Part shown: positions 37,384 to 47,241 of the stretch, one piece after another
How positions within the stretch are numbered: the stretch's first letter is position 1
Layout: each line of letters starts with the position of its first letter
Source of the DNA: Sphingopyxis jiangsuensis
GTDB lineage: Bacteria; Pseudomonadota; Alphaproteobacteria; Sphingomonadales; Sphingomonadaceae
Assembly (NCBI RefSeq): GCF_016734905.1
Contig: NZ_JAERPO010000002.1
Span: 639,524 to 703,523 of the forward strand
Length of the DNA: 64,000 nucleotides
Direction of reading: 5' to 3'
The notes under the pieces: model-generated
Seen by the model: only the letters and a program-made list of their open reading frames with translations
Told to the model about the DNA's origin: nothing
Databases searched by the model: none
Position numbers and translations under genes: made by a program

Positions 37384-39705
37384 TCAGCCTGCGGCGTCGA
37401 TCTCGTGCCGCAGCTCCGCGATCAGCGCCTGCACCCTGGGCAGCCGCGGCGTTTCTTCGTCGAGGATCGCGTGAAAGGCGCGGCGCTTGATCGCCATCAG
37501 GGCGTCGTCGGCCAGCGCGCCATCGCCGGTGACGCTGCTCGCGACGATGTCGATCAGCCGGTCGGCGCCGTGAAGCCGTCCCCACAGATAGTCATTCTCG
37601 CGATAGGCGCGGCTGAAAAAGGCGCCGAAGCTGTTGAACTCGATTCCCTTGAGCATCGCCGCCGCGCCGCCGCCGCGGATCGCGGTCGCGTCGGAGGGCG
37701 AGATGCGGTCGATCTTGATCGGGTCGAACTCGTCGAACCCCTCGCCCTGGAGCAGCGGCAGCGTCGCGATATCGTAAAAGGGATAGCCGAGATAGGCGAG
37801 CAGCAAAGTCCGCCGATCGTCCTTCGGCAACGCGGCGAGCCCCTCGGCGATCAGCGCGTCGGCATCGCCATCGACGCCCGGCAGGTCGCGCCGCGCAGCA
37901 ATCGCATCGATCCATTCGGCGGGGGGCGCCTCGTCCGAAAGCTCGATCGCCTCGAGCCAGTCGTCGCCCTGACGCTCGAGATAGAGGCCGAGCGCGGTAA
38001 AAATCGCCTCGCGCATCGCCTCGCACTCGGGATCGCGCGCGTCGCGCGTCGCCTCAACCGCGCCGTCGAGCTCGCGCGCCAGGAAACGCAGCCGCCGCAC
38101 CCGAAAGCCGAGGTCGTGGGTGCGGAAAAAGTCGATCGCATCGCCGCTCGCGCCCGCACCGCGCTTGCCCGAAATCCGGTCGAGCCCGCGCGCGCGAACC
38201 TCCGTCCACAGCGCCTCGCGTCGTGACGCACGCTGCATCTCGTTCGCCGAAGGCGCGAGCCGCTCCGTCACGCGCACCAGCTCCTCGACCACCGCCGACA
38301 ATTTCAGATGACCATAGGGCGCATAGGCGAAACCCGCGCGGGCTGCGGCCTGTTCCTGCGCCTTTGCGCGCCAGCGCGCGAGGCGCGCGGTTGTCGGCGT
38401 GTCGAGAAAGAAGGTCGTGCCGAACAATGCCGCGACCTGCTCCTCGACCTCGACCTTCATCGCATCGACGACGCGCTGCATCCGGCGGATACGGCGCGAC
38501 ATGCCTTCGATCGCCTCGACATTGTCGCGTATCGGCTGTTCGCGCGGAATTTCGGACAAGGCGCCGAGGATCGTGGGCAGGAAGCCGGGAAGTCGCGGCG
38601 ACGCGCCCTCCTTGACCTCGCCGGGCTTGCCGAAGCTGATCGAGCGGAAATCGGGTTTGGGATCGATATAGACGAAGCGCCGGTCGATCTCGCGCCGCGC
38701 CGGACGCTGCTTGAGCGCGGCAATCGCGGGACGGAAGGGCGCATTGGCGAGCACCGAACCGTCGATGAGCACGCGGTCGGCGGGATCGGCCTCGCCCCCC
38801 TTGGGAAGCTGCGCGCGGATGAAACCGGCGCGCGAAGGCCACGCCAGGTTGCGCCGTTCGAGCACATTGTCGATTTCGCGCAAGGTAAAGGGCGGAAAGG
38901 CGCCAGGAAAGCTCGCCGTCGCGCGCGCCGCCGCGGTCAGCCCCGGCACATCGTCGATGCGTCTGCCGCCGCGGCCGTCGTGACGGAAGTGCATGACGAG
39001 CCGGTGCTCCTGCTCGGTCACGCGCGGCGGGCTATTGAGCGACAGCGGCATCGCATGGCCGGCGAAATCGGTGACCGAGACGAACAGGTCGATCGGCTGA
39101 CCATCGGGGACGAGGAGCGGCCCCCTTGGTCCCGCATCCATCGCCTCGAATGCATCGAGCAGCAGGTTGGTAAATGTCTCGCCGCCGAACGGCGGCTCGA
39201 ACCAACGCGCGCGTACGAACCGCGACAATTTTGCGCGCACTTCGTCCTGTGCGCCTTCGCCGACGGTGCGGTCGATGGCATTTCCGCGCCGCTTCATCGC
39301 CCAGCCTGCGATCGGCACCGCCCAGAATTTGGTCGCAGCGGATAGCGGACGCGCATCGGGATCGAGCAGGCTGTCGACATCGGCGGCGTCGAGCCACAGG
39401 TCGGTGAGCGGATCGAGCGACTGGCCGGTCGCCAGCGCGCACGCGAGGAAGATGCCGTTGATACCCCCGGCGCTCGCACCCGCAATAATGTCGGCAAAGA
39501 CGCGCAGGCGCACCCCGGCCTTGGCGTCGATCGCGGCGAGAAGCGCGTGATAGGCGGCGCCCGAACCATCGGGAACCGCACCCTCGTGAAAGGCGCGCGA
39601 CGCCGCGGCGAGCCGCCACACCTCCTTGGTAATGCCGTGCATATAGACGGCAAGGCTGATGCCCCCATAGCAAATCAGCGCGAAACGCAGTTCCTTCTCC
39701 CGCAT
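37384..39705 (-). CDS. Patatin-like phospholipase family protein
   Basis: Probable lipid acyl hydrolase. The 773-residue product has a patatin core at the N-terminus: oxyanion loop region YGGISLAVYMHGI, nucleophile motif GASAGGINGI (Ser near residue 78), and the catalytic Asp in VLIDGSVLANAPFRP. The long C-terminal half has coiled segments and no known motif to me; it fits the large patatin-like protein family (TIGR03607-type). No signal peptide, so it is probably cytosolic. It converges on the VOC gene (15 bp) and diverges from the siderophore receptor. Confidence 0.85.
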   Translation of the reverse strand: MREKELRFALICYGGISLAVYMHGITKEVWRLAAASRAFHEGAVPDGSGAAYHALLAAIDAKAGVRLRVFADIIAGASAGGINGIFLACALATGQSLDPLTDLWLDAADVDSLLDPDARPLSAATKFWAVPIAGWAMKRRGNAIDRTVGEGAQDEVRAKLSRFVRARWFEPPFGGETFTNLLLDAFEAMDAGPRGPLLVPDGQPIDLFVSVTDFAGHAMPLSLNSPPRVTEQEHRLVMHFRHDGRGGRRIDDVPGLTAAARATASFPGAFPPFTLREIDNVLERRNLAWPSRAGFIRAQLPKGGEADPADRVLIDGSVLANAPFRPAIAALKQRPARREIDRRFVYIDPKPDFRSISFGKPGEVKEGASPRLPGFLPTILGALSEIPREQPIRDNVEAIEGMSRRIRRMQRVVDAMKVEVEEQVAALFGTTFFLDTPTTARLARWRAKAQEQAAARAGFAYAPYGHLKLSAVVEELVRVTERLAPSANEMQRASRREALWTEVRARGLDRISGKRGAGASGDAIDFFRTHDLGFRVRRLRFLARELDGAVEATRDARDPECEAMREAIFTALGLYLERQGDDWLEAIELSDEAPPAEWIDAIAARRDLPGVDGDADALIAEGLAALPKDDRRTLLLAYLGYPFYDIATLPLLQGEGFDEFDPIKIDRISPSDATAIRGGGAAAMLKGIEFNSFGAFFSRAYRENDYLWGRLHGADRLIDIVASSVTGDGALADDALMAIKRRAFHAILDEETPRLPRVQALIAELRHEIDAAG

Positions 39706-39779
39706 GGCGACCGTGATAGCGCGCTTTGCCGCGCGTGGCGACGGGCGCCGAAAAAAAGGCTCAGGATTCCAAACACGGC

Positions 39780-39791
39780 TTGCAATTGCAA
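39780..39791. promoter_or_regulatory. Palindrome upstream of siderophore receptor (candidate iron-regulator site)
   Basis: TTGCAATTGCAA is a perfect 12-bp palindrome within an AT-rich island, 38 bases before the receptor ATG, followed by TTGGTTCTCA. It looks like a Fur- or Irr-type binding site, but the consensus in this genus is not verified. Confidence 0.5.
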
Positions 39792-39829
39792 TTGGTTCTC
39801 ACTAGCGAACCCGCAAACAGGAGTTGAGA

Positions 39830-41968
39830 ATGATTCGCAAGATTGCCGTCGCCATGCTCGCCACAAGCGCGCTTGCCACCCCCGCTTTCGCCGAAGAAGC
39901 CCCGGCCGGGGGTGCCGAACACGGCAATGCGATTATCGTCACCGCCGCGCGGACCATCTTGCCTGCCAATGCGCTGCCGCTGACGGTCGACCTGATCGAC
40001 AAGGCGGCGCTCGACGAACAGCTTGCGATCTCCGGATCGGTCACCGACGCGGTCGCGACGCTTACCCCCAGCTTCTCTCCCACCCGCCAGAAGCTGTCGG
40101 GCGCGGGCGAGACGCTGCGCGGTCGCTCGCCGCTTTATGCGATCAACGGCATCCCGCAATCGACCCCGCTGCGCGACGGCAGCCGCGACGGCTTCACCAT
40201 CGACGGCTTCTTTGTCGACCGCGTCGAGCTCATCTATGGCTCGAACGCGCTGCAGGGCATCGGCGGCACCGGCGGCATCGTCAATCAGGTCACCGTCGGC
40301 GCGCCGGTGCAAGAGGGTGTGTCGGGCCGAGTGCTCTTGCAGGGCACCGCCGACAATGAATTTTCCGACGCCGGAATGGGCGGAAAGGCGGCGGGGCTCG
40401 TCCAGTACAAGGCCGATCGCTTCGACGCGTCGGTCGGGGCAGCCTATGAGCTGCGCGGCATTTTTCGCGACGGCGAGGGACGCCCGATCGGCATCAACCT
40501 GACGCAGGGTGAGACGCAGGATTCAAAGGCGCTCTCGCTCTTCGGCCGCTTCGGTTATGAAGTGACCGACACGATGCGGCTCGACCTGATCGCGAGCCGC
40601 TTCGATCTCGAGGGCGACGGCGATTATATGGTCGTCGCGGGCAACCGCGCGACCGGCCTGCCGACGAGCCAGCAGCGCGGCACCCCGCCGGGCGTGCCTG
40701 CGACCAACCGCACCGAAAGCCTCGCGCTCTCGCTCACCGACAGCGACCTCGGCGGCGGCAATTTCGTCAGCCAGATATTCTGGAACCGCAGCCGCGACAC
40801 CTTCGGCGGCGAGCCCAATCCGATTGCGACCTTTCAGGACGCGGCGATCGCGCCCGTCGGAACGCTGTTCGACCAGTCGCAGAATCGCAGCCGCAAATAT
40901 GGCGGCAAGCTGTCCTATGAACGCGCGCTGCCGGGGTTCGAGGCACTCACCCTCATCGCGGGCTTCGACGCACTGTGGGACACGACCGAGCAAAGGCTGA
41001 TCGCGACGGGACGCAGCTGGGTGCCGCCGACCGATTTCCGCAGCCTCGCGCCCTTTGGTCAGGCGAACCTCAAGCTGGCGGGCGGGCGCATTCGCCTGGC
41101 AGGCGGCGCGCGCTATGAAAATGTGAAGATCAGCATCGACGATTATACGACGCTCGCCTCCTCGGGCAGCACCTTCGTTTCGGGCGGCAGCCCGACCTTC
41201 GACGATGTGCTGCTCAACGGCGGCGTGATCGTCGAGCCGGTCGCGGGCATCCGCGCCTACGCCAGCTATGCCGAGGGCTATACCGTTCCCGACGTCGGGC
41301 GCATCACGCGATCGGTGAGCACCCCCGGCACCGATATCGACGACTTCCTCGACATCGCCCCCATCGTTTCGAACAACCGAGAAATCGGGTTCGAGGTCAA
41401 GCGCGGCCCGCTCGACGCGAGCGCCGCCTATTTCTGGTCGTCGAGCAAGAACGGCCAGCGGCTTCAGGCCGGGCCCGACGGCATCTTCACCGTCGAACGC
41501 GAGCGCGTCGAAATCGAGGGGCTCGAAATCAACCTCGCGGTCAGGACGCCGATCGACGGGCTGACGCTCTCGGCGGGTTACGCCCATATCGTCGGCCGCT
41601 ACGACAGCGACGACGACAATGTCGTCGACACCGACCTCGACGGCGCGAACATCTCGCCCGACCGGCTCAACCTTGCTGCTGCCTATGCCAAGGGTCCGTT
41701 TTCGGCGCGCGTGCAGACGCAATTCTACCTCGCGCGCACCTTCGGCGGACCCAATCGCGACGCGCGCAACGATTTCGAGGGCTATGCGCTCACCGATGCG
41801 TTTGTCCGCTACCAGACCGCGATCGGGGGTCTCAGCCTCGCGGTGCAGAACCTCTTCGACAAACAATATATCAGCTACGCGAGCGATACCCAGCGCCCGA
41901 CCGACAATTTCTTCAACTTCGCCGGACGCGGCCGGACCTTTACGCTCGGCTGGGATTACCGCTTTTAA
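39830..41968 (+). CDS. TonB-dependent siderophore receptor
   Basis: Outer-membrane ferric-siderophore importer. The 712-residue precursor has a signal peptide (MIRKIAVAMLATSALATPAF, cut near AFAEE), a TonB box-like IIVTAART, a plug with the motif GSNALQGIGGTGGIVNQ, and a barrel ending WDYRF. Start: ATG at 39830 with AGGAG 7 bases upstream. A PepSY protein follows with no gap, the usual partner of iron receptors; that, and the upstream palindrome, make iron regulation likely. Confidence 0.92.
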   Translation: MIRKIAVAMLATSALATPAFAEEAPAGGAEHGNAIIVTAARTILPANALPLTVDLIDKAALDEQLAISGSVTDAVATLTPSFSPTRQKLSGAGETLRGRSPLYAINGIPQSTPLRDGSRDGFTIDGFFVDRVELIYGSNALQGIGGTGGIVNQVTVGAPVQEGVSGRVLLQGTADNEFSDAGMGGKAAGLVQYKADRFDASVGAAYELRGIFRDGEGRPIGINLTQGETQDSKALSLFGRFGYEVTDTMRLDLIASRFDLEGDGDYMVVAGNRATGLPTSQQRGTPPGVPATNRTESLALSLTDSDLGGGNFVSQIFWNRSRDTFGGEPNPIATFQDAAIAPVGTLFDQSQNRSRKYGGKLSYERALPGFEALTLIAGFDALWDTTEQRLIATGRSWVPPTDFRSLAPFGQANLKLAGGRIRLAGGARYENVKISIDDYTTLASSGSTFVSGGSPTFDDVLLNGGVIVEPVAGIRAYASYAEGYTVPDVGRITRSVSTPGTDIDDFLDIAPIVSNNREIGFEVKRGPLDASAAYFWSSSKNGQRLQAGPDGIFTVERERVEIEGLEINLAVRTPIDGLTLSAGYAHIVGRYDSDDDNVVDTDLDGANISPDRLNLAAAYAKGPFSARVQTQFYLARTFGGPNRDARNDFEGYALTDAFVRYQTAIGGLSLAVQNLFDKQYISYASDTQRPTDNFFNFAGRGRTFTLGWDYRF

Positions 41969-43057
41969 ATGATGAAGCTGCTCGACACGCTGCACCGCTG
42001 GACGGGGGGGCTTATCGGCCTCCTGCTCGCGTTGCTCGGGCTGACCGGGACGATCCTGCTTCACAAGGACGCATGGATCGGCCTGCCGCGCGCAGCCGAC
42101 GCACAGCGCACCGACCTCGACAGCGTAACGCGCGCGACCGAGGCGATCATGGCGCTGCCCGAGGCGCCGCAGGGCATTATCTTTGCGCGCGAAAGCTTCG
42201 GGCTGCACCAGGCGCGTTTCGGCGAAGGCGCCGGGCTCTATGCCGACCAATCGGGCCATGTGGTCGCGCGCTGGGCGAATCAGTGGGAGCGGCCCGAACT
42301 CTGGATCTTCGATTTCCACCACCATTTGTTCGCGGGCGACAGCGGCGAATGGGTGATCGGCATCGCAGGGCTCGCGGGGCTGTTCTTCGTCATCAGCGGC
42401 GTCATCCTGTGGTGGCGAACGCGGAAGACCTTTCAATTCCGGTTCTGGCCCAAGCGGATGAGCCGCCCGGCGATCCTGATGCACCATCGCGATCTCGGCA
42501 TCGTCGCCGCGCCGCTGCTTTTGCTGTCGGTCGTCACCGGCACGATGATGATCTTTCGTCCCTTCGCAATGGCGGTCGTCGCGCCTTTCGGCTCGACGGG
42601 CGAAGCGGCCGACGCAATGGCAACGCCCGACTATGACAGCGGTCCGCTCGCGGCAAACCCCGATTATGCCGCGATGCTCGCCGAGGCGCGCCGCCGCTTT
42701 CCCGACGCCGAATTCCGTATCCTCAGCCTGCCGCGCGGGGCCGGCGATCCGATCAGCCTGCGCATGCGCCAGCCCGCCGAATGGCTCCCCAACGGACGCA
42801 CGACCCTGTGGTTCGACGCGGCGACCGGCGAACTGCTGGGCGCGCGCGACGCGCTCGCCATGCCGTCCGCCGCACAGGCGTTCAACAAGGCCTATCCGCT
42901 CCACGCGGGCAAGGTCGGCGGACTGCCCTATCGCCTGCTGATGACGCTGTCGGGAATTGCGCTGACCCTGCTCGGCAGCTTTGCGGTCTGGACCTTCTGG
43001 TTCCGGCGGCCGAAGCCCGCGCGGCGGGAGACGAAGGCGGCGTTGGTTTCGGCATAG
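41969..43057 (+). CDS. PepSY-domain iron-regulated membrane protein
   Basis: Member of the PepSY-TM (PiuB-like) family, possibly reducing or releasing iron from imported siderophores. The 362-residue product has about four membrane helices: ~15-32 (GGLIGLLLALLGLTGTIL), ~130-147 (IGIAGLAGLFFVISGVI), ~178-200, and ~325-345 (LLMTLSGIALTLLGSFAVW). PepSY-type regions lie between. The His-rich start of the family appears as LHRWTGGLIG and HHHLFAG. It starts one base after the receptor stop, so it is in the same operon. Confidence 0.9.
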   Translation: MMKLLDTLHRWTGGLIGLLLALLGLTGTILLHKDAWIGLPRAADAQRTDLDSVTRATEAIMALPEAPQGIIFARESFGLHQARFGEGAGLYADQSGHVVARWANQWERPELWIFDFHHHLFAGDSGEWVIGIAGLAGLFFVISGVILWWRTRKTFQFRFWPKRMSRPAILMHHRDLGIVAAPLLLLSVVTGTMMIFRPFAMAVVAPFGSTGEAADAMATPDYDSGPLAANPDYAAMLAEARRRFPDAEFRILSLPRGAGDPISLRMRQPAEWLPNGRTTLWFDAATGELLGARDALAMPSAAQAFNKAYPLHAGKVGGLPYRLLMTLSGIALTLLGSFAVWTFWFRRPKPARRETKAALVSA

Positions 43058-43106
43058 GTGGCGAGCGTCGGCTTTGGGGTGGGGAGCGGGCGTTCAATAA
43101 TACCCT

Positions 43107-43183
43107 CGTCACCCCGGGCTTGACCCGGGGTCCCGCTCAGCGGCGCCATAGAAGCGGGACCCCGGATCAAGTCCGGGGTGACG
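43107..43183. repeat. Long palindromic repeat (REP-like), copy after the PepSY gene
   Basis: CGTCACCCCGGGCTTGACCC and its near-complement (GATCAAGTCCGGGGTGACG) flank a short centre, giving a 77-bp near-perfect hairpin. The CGTCACCCCGG motif recurs at 55231 and 58263. The surrounding 387-bp gap (43058-43444), with the next element at 43224-43357, contains no gene. Confidence 0.75.
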
Positions 43184-43223
43184 ATGAAATAAAGGATCGC
43201 GAACGCTCGCCAGCCGCCCTGAA

Positions 43224-43357
43224 TCCTCCCTGTCGCGCAGCGATGGGGAGGTGGCAGCGCGCAGCGCTGACGGAGGGGCAAATGGCGCAACGCCGCCGCC
43301 CCTCCACCACCGCCTGCGGCGGCGGTCCCCCTCCCCATGCCTGCGGCACAGGGAGGA
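43224..43357. repeat. 134-bp palindromic element before priA
   Basis: TCCTCCCTGT at the left is mirrored by ACAGGGAGGA at the right, with further pairings (GGGGAGG near 43245 and CCTCCCC near 43331). This is a second repeat family, distinct from the CGTCACCCC type. Confidence 0.65.
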
Positions 43358-43444
43358 TCGAACGTCCGCAATCGGTCGTAAACGGCCGTCGGATAACCTC
43401 CCCGCTTTCCTATTTCGCGCCGCCGCCTATATCCTGCGTCCTCC

Positions 43445-45613
43445 ATGACCCGCGCCCGCGTTCTCCTCCTCACCGCAGCCCTCGGCCCGCTCGACTATCG
43501 CGTGCCGCAAGGCAGCGATGCGCCGCTCGGCAGCGTCGTCGTCGCCCCCTTGGGGCCGCGGCGGATGGGCGGCGTGGTGTGGGAGGAGGAAAGCTTCGGC
43601 GCGCCGGAACCCGTCGGCGACAACCGCCTGCGCAACCTGTTCGAGATCGTCGACGTCCCGCCGATCCCCGCTGCGCTCCGCCGCCTCGTCGAATGGACGA
43701 GCGATTATTATCTGGGCCCGCCGGGGTCGGTGCTGCGCATGGTGCTCCCCGGCGCCGCCTTTGCCGATGCGCGCCGCCCGATCGTCGAATATCGCGCGAC
43801 CGGCGAACTGCCCGCGCGCATGACGCCGCAACGCAGCGTCGCGATGGACGCCATCGGCACGCGGCAGGGCACGGTGCGCGAACTCGCCGCGCTCGCGAGT
43901 GTCAGCGAGGCGGTTGTGCGCGGCCTCGTCAACACAGGCGCGCTCGAGGCGGTCGAGGTGTCCGCCGACGCCCCCTGGCCCGAACCCGACCCCGGCTTTG
44001 CGCCGCCCGACCTGTCCGACGAACAGGCGGCGGCGGCCGAACAACTGCGCGCCGCGGTCGCGGCCGCGCGGTTCGAGACATTGCTGCTCGACGGCGTCAC
44101 CGGCTCGGGCAAGACCGAAGTCTATATGGAGGCGATCGCCGCCGCGGTCGCCGCGGGCCAGCAGGCGCTCGTCCTGCTCCCCGAAATCGCGCTGACCGAG
44201 CCGATGCTGACGCGCTTCGCCGCGCGCTTCGGCTGCGAGCCGGTGCCGTGGCATTCGGGCTTGCGCTCGACCGAGCGCCGCCGCGCCTGGCACGCGATCG
44301 CCAGCGGCGAGGCGAAGATCATCGTCGGCGCGCGCTCGGCGCTCTTCCTCCCCTATGCCAATCTCGGCATCATCACCGTCGACGAGGCGCATGAGACGAG
44401 CTTCAAGCAGGAGGATGGCGTCCATTATCACGCACGCGACGTCGCGGTGATGCGCGGGCATTTCGAAGGCGTGCCCGTCGTGCTCGCAAGCGCGACCCCC
44501 GCGCTGGAAAGCCTCGCGATGGTCGAGGCGGGGCGCTATCGTCACATCAGCCTGCCCGCACGTTTCGGCGGCGCCACCCTCCCCGACCTTGCCGCGATCG
44601 ACATGCGCCGCGACCCGCCCGAACGCGGAAAATGGCTGGCACCCCCGCTCGTCGACGCGCTCGCCAACCGGCTGGGGAAGGGCGAGCAGAGCCTGCTCTT
44701 TCTGAACCGCCGCGGTTTCGCGCCGCTCACCCTCTGCCGGACGTGCGGGCATCGCATCCAGTGTCCCAATTGCACCGCGTGGATGGTCGAGCACCGGCTC
44801 GTCCACCGCCTTGCCTGCCACCATTGCGGCCATGTCATGCCGCCGCCGCGCCTCTGCCCCGAATGCGACGACGAAGACAGCCTCGTCGCCTGCGGTCCCG
44901 GCGTCGAGCGCGTCGCCGATGAAGTGGCATTGCGCTTTCCCGAGGCACGCACCGCGATCGTCACCAGCGATACGCTCTGGTCGCCCGCCAAGGCTGCCGA
45001 ATTCGTCGCCAATGTCGAGGAGGGACTGGTCGACATCATCATCGGCACACAGCTCGTCACCAAGGGCTATCACTTCCCCAACCTCACCCTCGTCGGCGTG
45101 GTCGACGCCGACCTTGGCCTCGACGGCGGCGACTTGCGCGCGTCCGAACGGACCTTCCAGCAAATCGCGCAGGTCGCGGGGCGCGCAGGGCGCGGGGCGA
45201 AGCCGGGCGAGGTGCTCATCCAGACGCGCGTTCCCGACGCGCCGGTGATGGCGGCGCTCGTCGAGAACGACCGCGACGGCTTCTACGCCGCCGAGGCCGC
45301 ATCGCGTCGCCGCGCGGGAGCGCCGCCCTATGGTCGCTTCGCCGCGCTGATCATCTCGTCGGAGGATGTCGAGGTCGCGCGCGGCGTAGCGCAGCGGCTG
45401 GGGCAAAAGGCGCCGGTCGCCGACGGCCTCGCGGTCTATGGCCCCGCCCCCGCACCGCTCGCGATGCTGCGCGGCCGCCACCGCTTCCGCCTCCTCCTCC
45501 ACGCCCCGCGCAGCTTCGACCTGCAGGGGACGATCCGCGATTGGGTGGGGAGCATCGACTGGCCCGCCAAGGCGCGCCTCGCAATCGACGTCGATCCCTA
45601 TAGTTTCGTCTGA
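43445..45613 (+). CDS. priA: Primosomal protein N' (replication restart helicase PriA)
   Basis: SF2 helicase that reloads the replisome at stalled forks. The 722-residue product has the N-terminal DNA-binding domain, Walker A GVTGSGKTEVY (~residues 218-228), DEAH box in IITVDEAHETSF, and the paired zinc motifs CRTCGHRIQCPNC and CHHCGHVMPPPRLCPEC. QVAGRAGRGAKPGEV is helicase motif VI. ATG at 43445 follows a short tract without strong SD. Length is normal (about 730). Confidence 0.97.
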   Translation: MTRARVLLLTAALGPLDYRVPQGSDAPLGSVVVAPLGPRRMGGVVWEEESFGAPEPVGDNRLRNLFEIVDVPPIPAALRRLVEWTSDYYLGPPGSVLRMVLPGAAFADARRPIVEYRATGELPARMTPQRSVAMDAIGTRQGTVRELAALASVSEAVVRGLVNTGALEAVEVSADAPWPEPDPGFAPPDLSDEQAAAAEQLRAAVAAARFETLLLDGVTGSGKTEVYMEAIAAAVAAGQQALVLLPEIALTEPMLTRFAARFGCEPVPWHSGLRSTERRRAWHAIASGEAKIIVGARSALFLPYANLGIITVDEAHETSFKQEDGVHYHARDVAVMRGHFEGVPVVLASATPALESLAMVEAGRYRHISLPARFGGATLPDLAAIDMRRDPPERGKWLAPPLVDALANRLGKGEQSLLFLNRRGFAPLTLCRTCGHRIQCPNCTAWMVEHRLVHRLACHHCGHVMPPPRLCPECDDEDSLVACGPGVERVADEVALRFPEARTAIVTSDTLWSPAKAAEFVANVEEGLVDIIIGTQLVTKGYHFPNLTLVGVVDADLGLDGGDLRASERTFQQIAQVAGRAGRGAKPGEVLIQTRVPDAPVMAALVENDRDGFYAAEAASRRRAGAPPYGRFAALIISSEDVEVARGVAQRLGQKAPVADGLAVYGPAPAPLAMLRGRHRFRLLLHAPRSFDLQGTIRDWVGSIDWPAKARLAIDVDPYSFV

Positions 45614-45684
45614 CACTTTACAGTCGTGTTCGCCAATGGCAGCAAGTAATCGGCAAGTGATCGTGTCCGGGGGGAAGACGAAAT

Positions 45685-47241
45685 ATGCGCATCATTATGC
45701 TCGCGTTGGGCGCATGGACCGCGGTATCTGCAACGCCGGCCTGGGCGAAATGGCAAAAGGCCGAAACCGACAGCTTCATCATCTATAGCGAAGGCAGCGA
45801 ATCCTCGCTGCGTAGCTTCGCCGAAACCTTGCAGCGCTTCGACATCACGCTTCGCATCCTGCTCGACGTCAAGGAACAGGGCGAGCCGCATCGCCTGCCG
45901 ATCTATCTGCTCGGCACGACGGGCGAGGTTGCCAAGCTGTTCACCGGCTCCCGCAATTCGGGGTTCGCGGGATTTTACCGCACCGGTCCCGACGGCAGTT
46001 TTGCTGTTTCGCATCGCGAGAATGACGGCGCGGGGCGCGGCACTTCGGCGTCGCAGCAGACGCTGTTCCACGAATATTCGCACCATTTCATGAAACGCTA
46101 TCGCACGGCGGTTTTTCCGGCTTGGCTGATCGAGGGCTTTGCCGAATATTACTCGACCGTCGATTTCAACAAGAACGGCAAGGCAGAGGTTGGAAAGCCC
46201 GCCTATCGCCGCGGTTACAGCCTGCTCGCGCTGCCGCAGATTCCGGTCAAGACCTTGATCGAGAGCGACCCGCTTTCGCTCAAGTCGACCGAGCAGGTCG
46301 ATGTGTTTTACGGACGCGCATGGTTGTTGACGCACATGCTCTATCAGGACCCGTCGCGCGCGGGTCAGCTTGACGCCTACGTCCGCGCGATCAACGCGGG
46401 CGAGGATGCGAAAGACGCGGCGCTCAACGCCTTCGGCGATCTTGACGCGATCGACAAAGACCTGAAGCGCTATGTTGGCCGGTCGCTCAGCTACCGGCTG
46501 ACGAACGCAGCCATCCCCATTCCCGCCAATATTCGCATCACACCGCTTTCGGCAGGCGAAGACGCGATAATCGAACTGCGGTTGCAGCGGATGAGCGCGG
46601 GCAACGACCCCGAAAAGCGGTCTGCGATCCGCGACGCACTCAAGGTCGCCGCTGCGGCGCACCCAGGTGACGCCGCGGTCTGGTATGAACTCGCCGCGGC
46701 CGAGCGCGGGATCGACAAGGACCAGCGCGACGCCGGCGCGCTTCGCGACGCACTCGACCGCGCCCTCGCCATCAAGCCCGACCACGTTCGCGCCAACGTC
46801 CTACTAGGCAGGATATTGACCGAAGAACTCGACGAAAAGGGTGACTATGACGACGCGTCCTGGCGCGCGGCGCGGCGCCCGATTCAACTGGCGAACCGCA
46901 CCGACCCCGACGATCCGGTGCCGCTCTATGCCTATTTCCGCAGCTTCGTCGATCAGGGCGTACGCCCGCCCGACATCGCGATCCAGGGCCTGGGCACCGC
47001 CTTCTTACTGGCGCCCGAGAATATCGAGGTCCGCGTCGCCTATGCCTTTGCGCTCGCCAATCAGGGCAAGCATGATGTCGCGATCAAGCTTGCACAATCG
47101 ATCGCCTTCGACCCGCATATGGGCGCGAACGGCCGATCCTTGCTACGTAGCCTCGAATTGATGCGCGACGGCGGGAATGGCGCCGATCTCGAAGAAGAGA
47201 CAATAGAGGAGGCGTCGGACGCGGAAGGCGCGGATCAATAG
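45685..47241 (+). CDS. Secreted HEXXH metallopeptidase-like protein with TPR-like C-terminus
   Basis: The 518-residue precursor has a signal peptide (MRIIMLALGAWTAVSATPAW), a gluzincin-like core with FHEYSHHFMKRY (HExxHH, near residue 130) followed by WLIEGFAEYYST, whose Glu would be the third zinc ligand. The second half (residues ~290-500) is helical and rich in Ala/Asp, like TPR repeats (HPGDAAVWYELAAAERGI, HVRANVLLGRIL). Enzyme activity is likely but not proven. AGATCAATATGC-type weak SD; ATG at 45685. Its end overlaps the convergent next gene by 7 bp. Confidence 0.82.
   Translation: MRIIMLALGAWTAVSATPAWAKWQKAETDSFIIYSEGSESSLRSFAETLQRFDITLRILLDVKEQGEPHRLPIYLLGTTGEVAKLFTGSRNSGFAGFYRTGPDGSFAVSHRENDGAGRGTSASQQTLFHEYSHHFMKRYRTAVFPAWLIEGFAEYYSTVDFNKNGKAEVGKPAYRRGYSLLALPQIPVKTLIESDPLSLKSTEQVDVFYGRAWLLTHMLYQDPSRAGQLDAYVRAINAGEDAKDAALNAFGDLDAIDKDLKRYVGRSLSYRLTNAAIPIPANIRITPLSAGEDAIIELRLQRMSAGNDPEKRSAIRDALKVAAAAHPGDAAVWYELAAAERGIDKDQRDAGALRDALDRALAIKPDHVRANVLLGRILTEELDEKGDYDDASWRAARRPIQLANRTDPDDPVPLYAYFRSFVDQGVRPPDIAIQGLGTAFLLAPENIEVRVAYAFALANQGKHDVAIKLAQSIAFDPHMGANGRSLLRSLELMRDGGNGADLEEETIEEASDAEGADQ

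Noticed and set aside
43107..43183. Possible small RNA or tRNA-like structure
   Set aside because: It is a simple near-perfect palindrome that matches the dispersed CGTCACCCC repeat type; no tRNA arms are visible.
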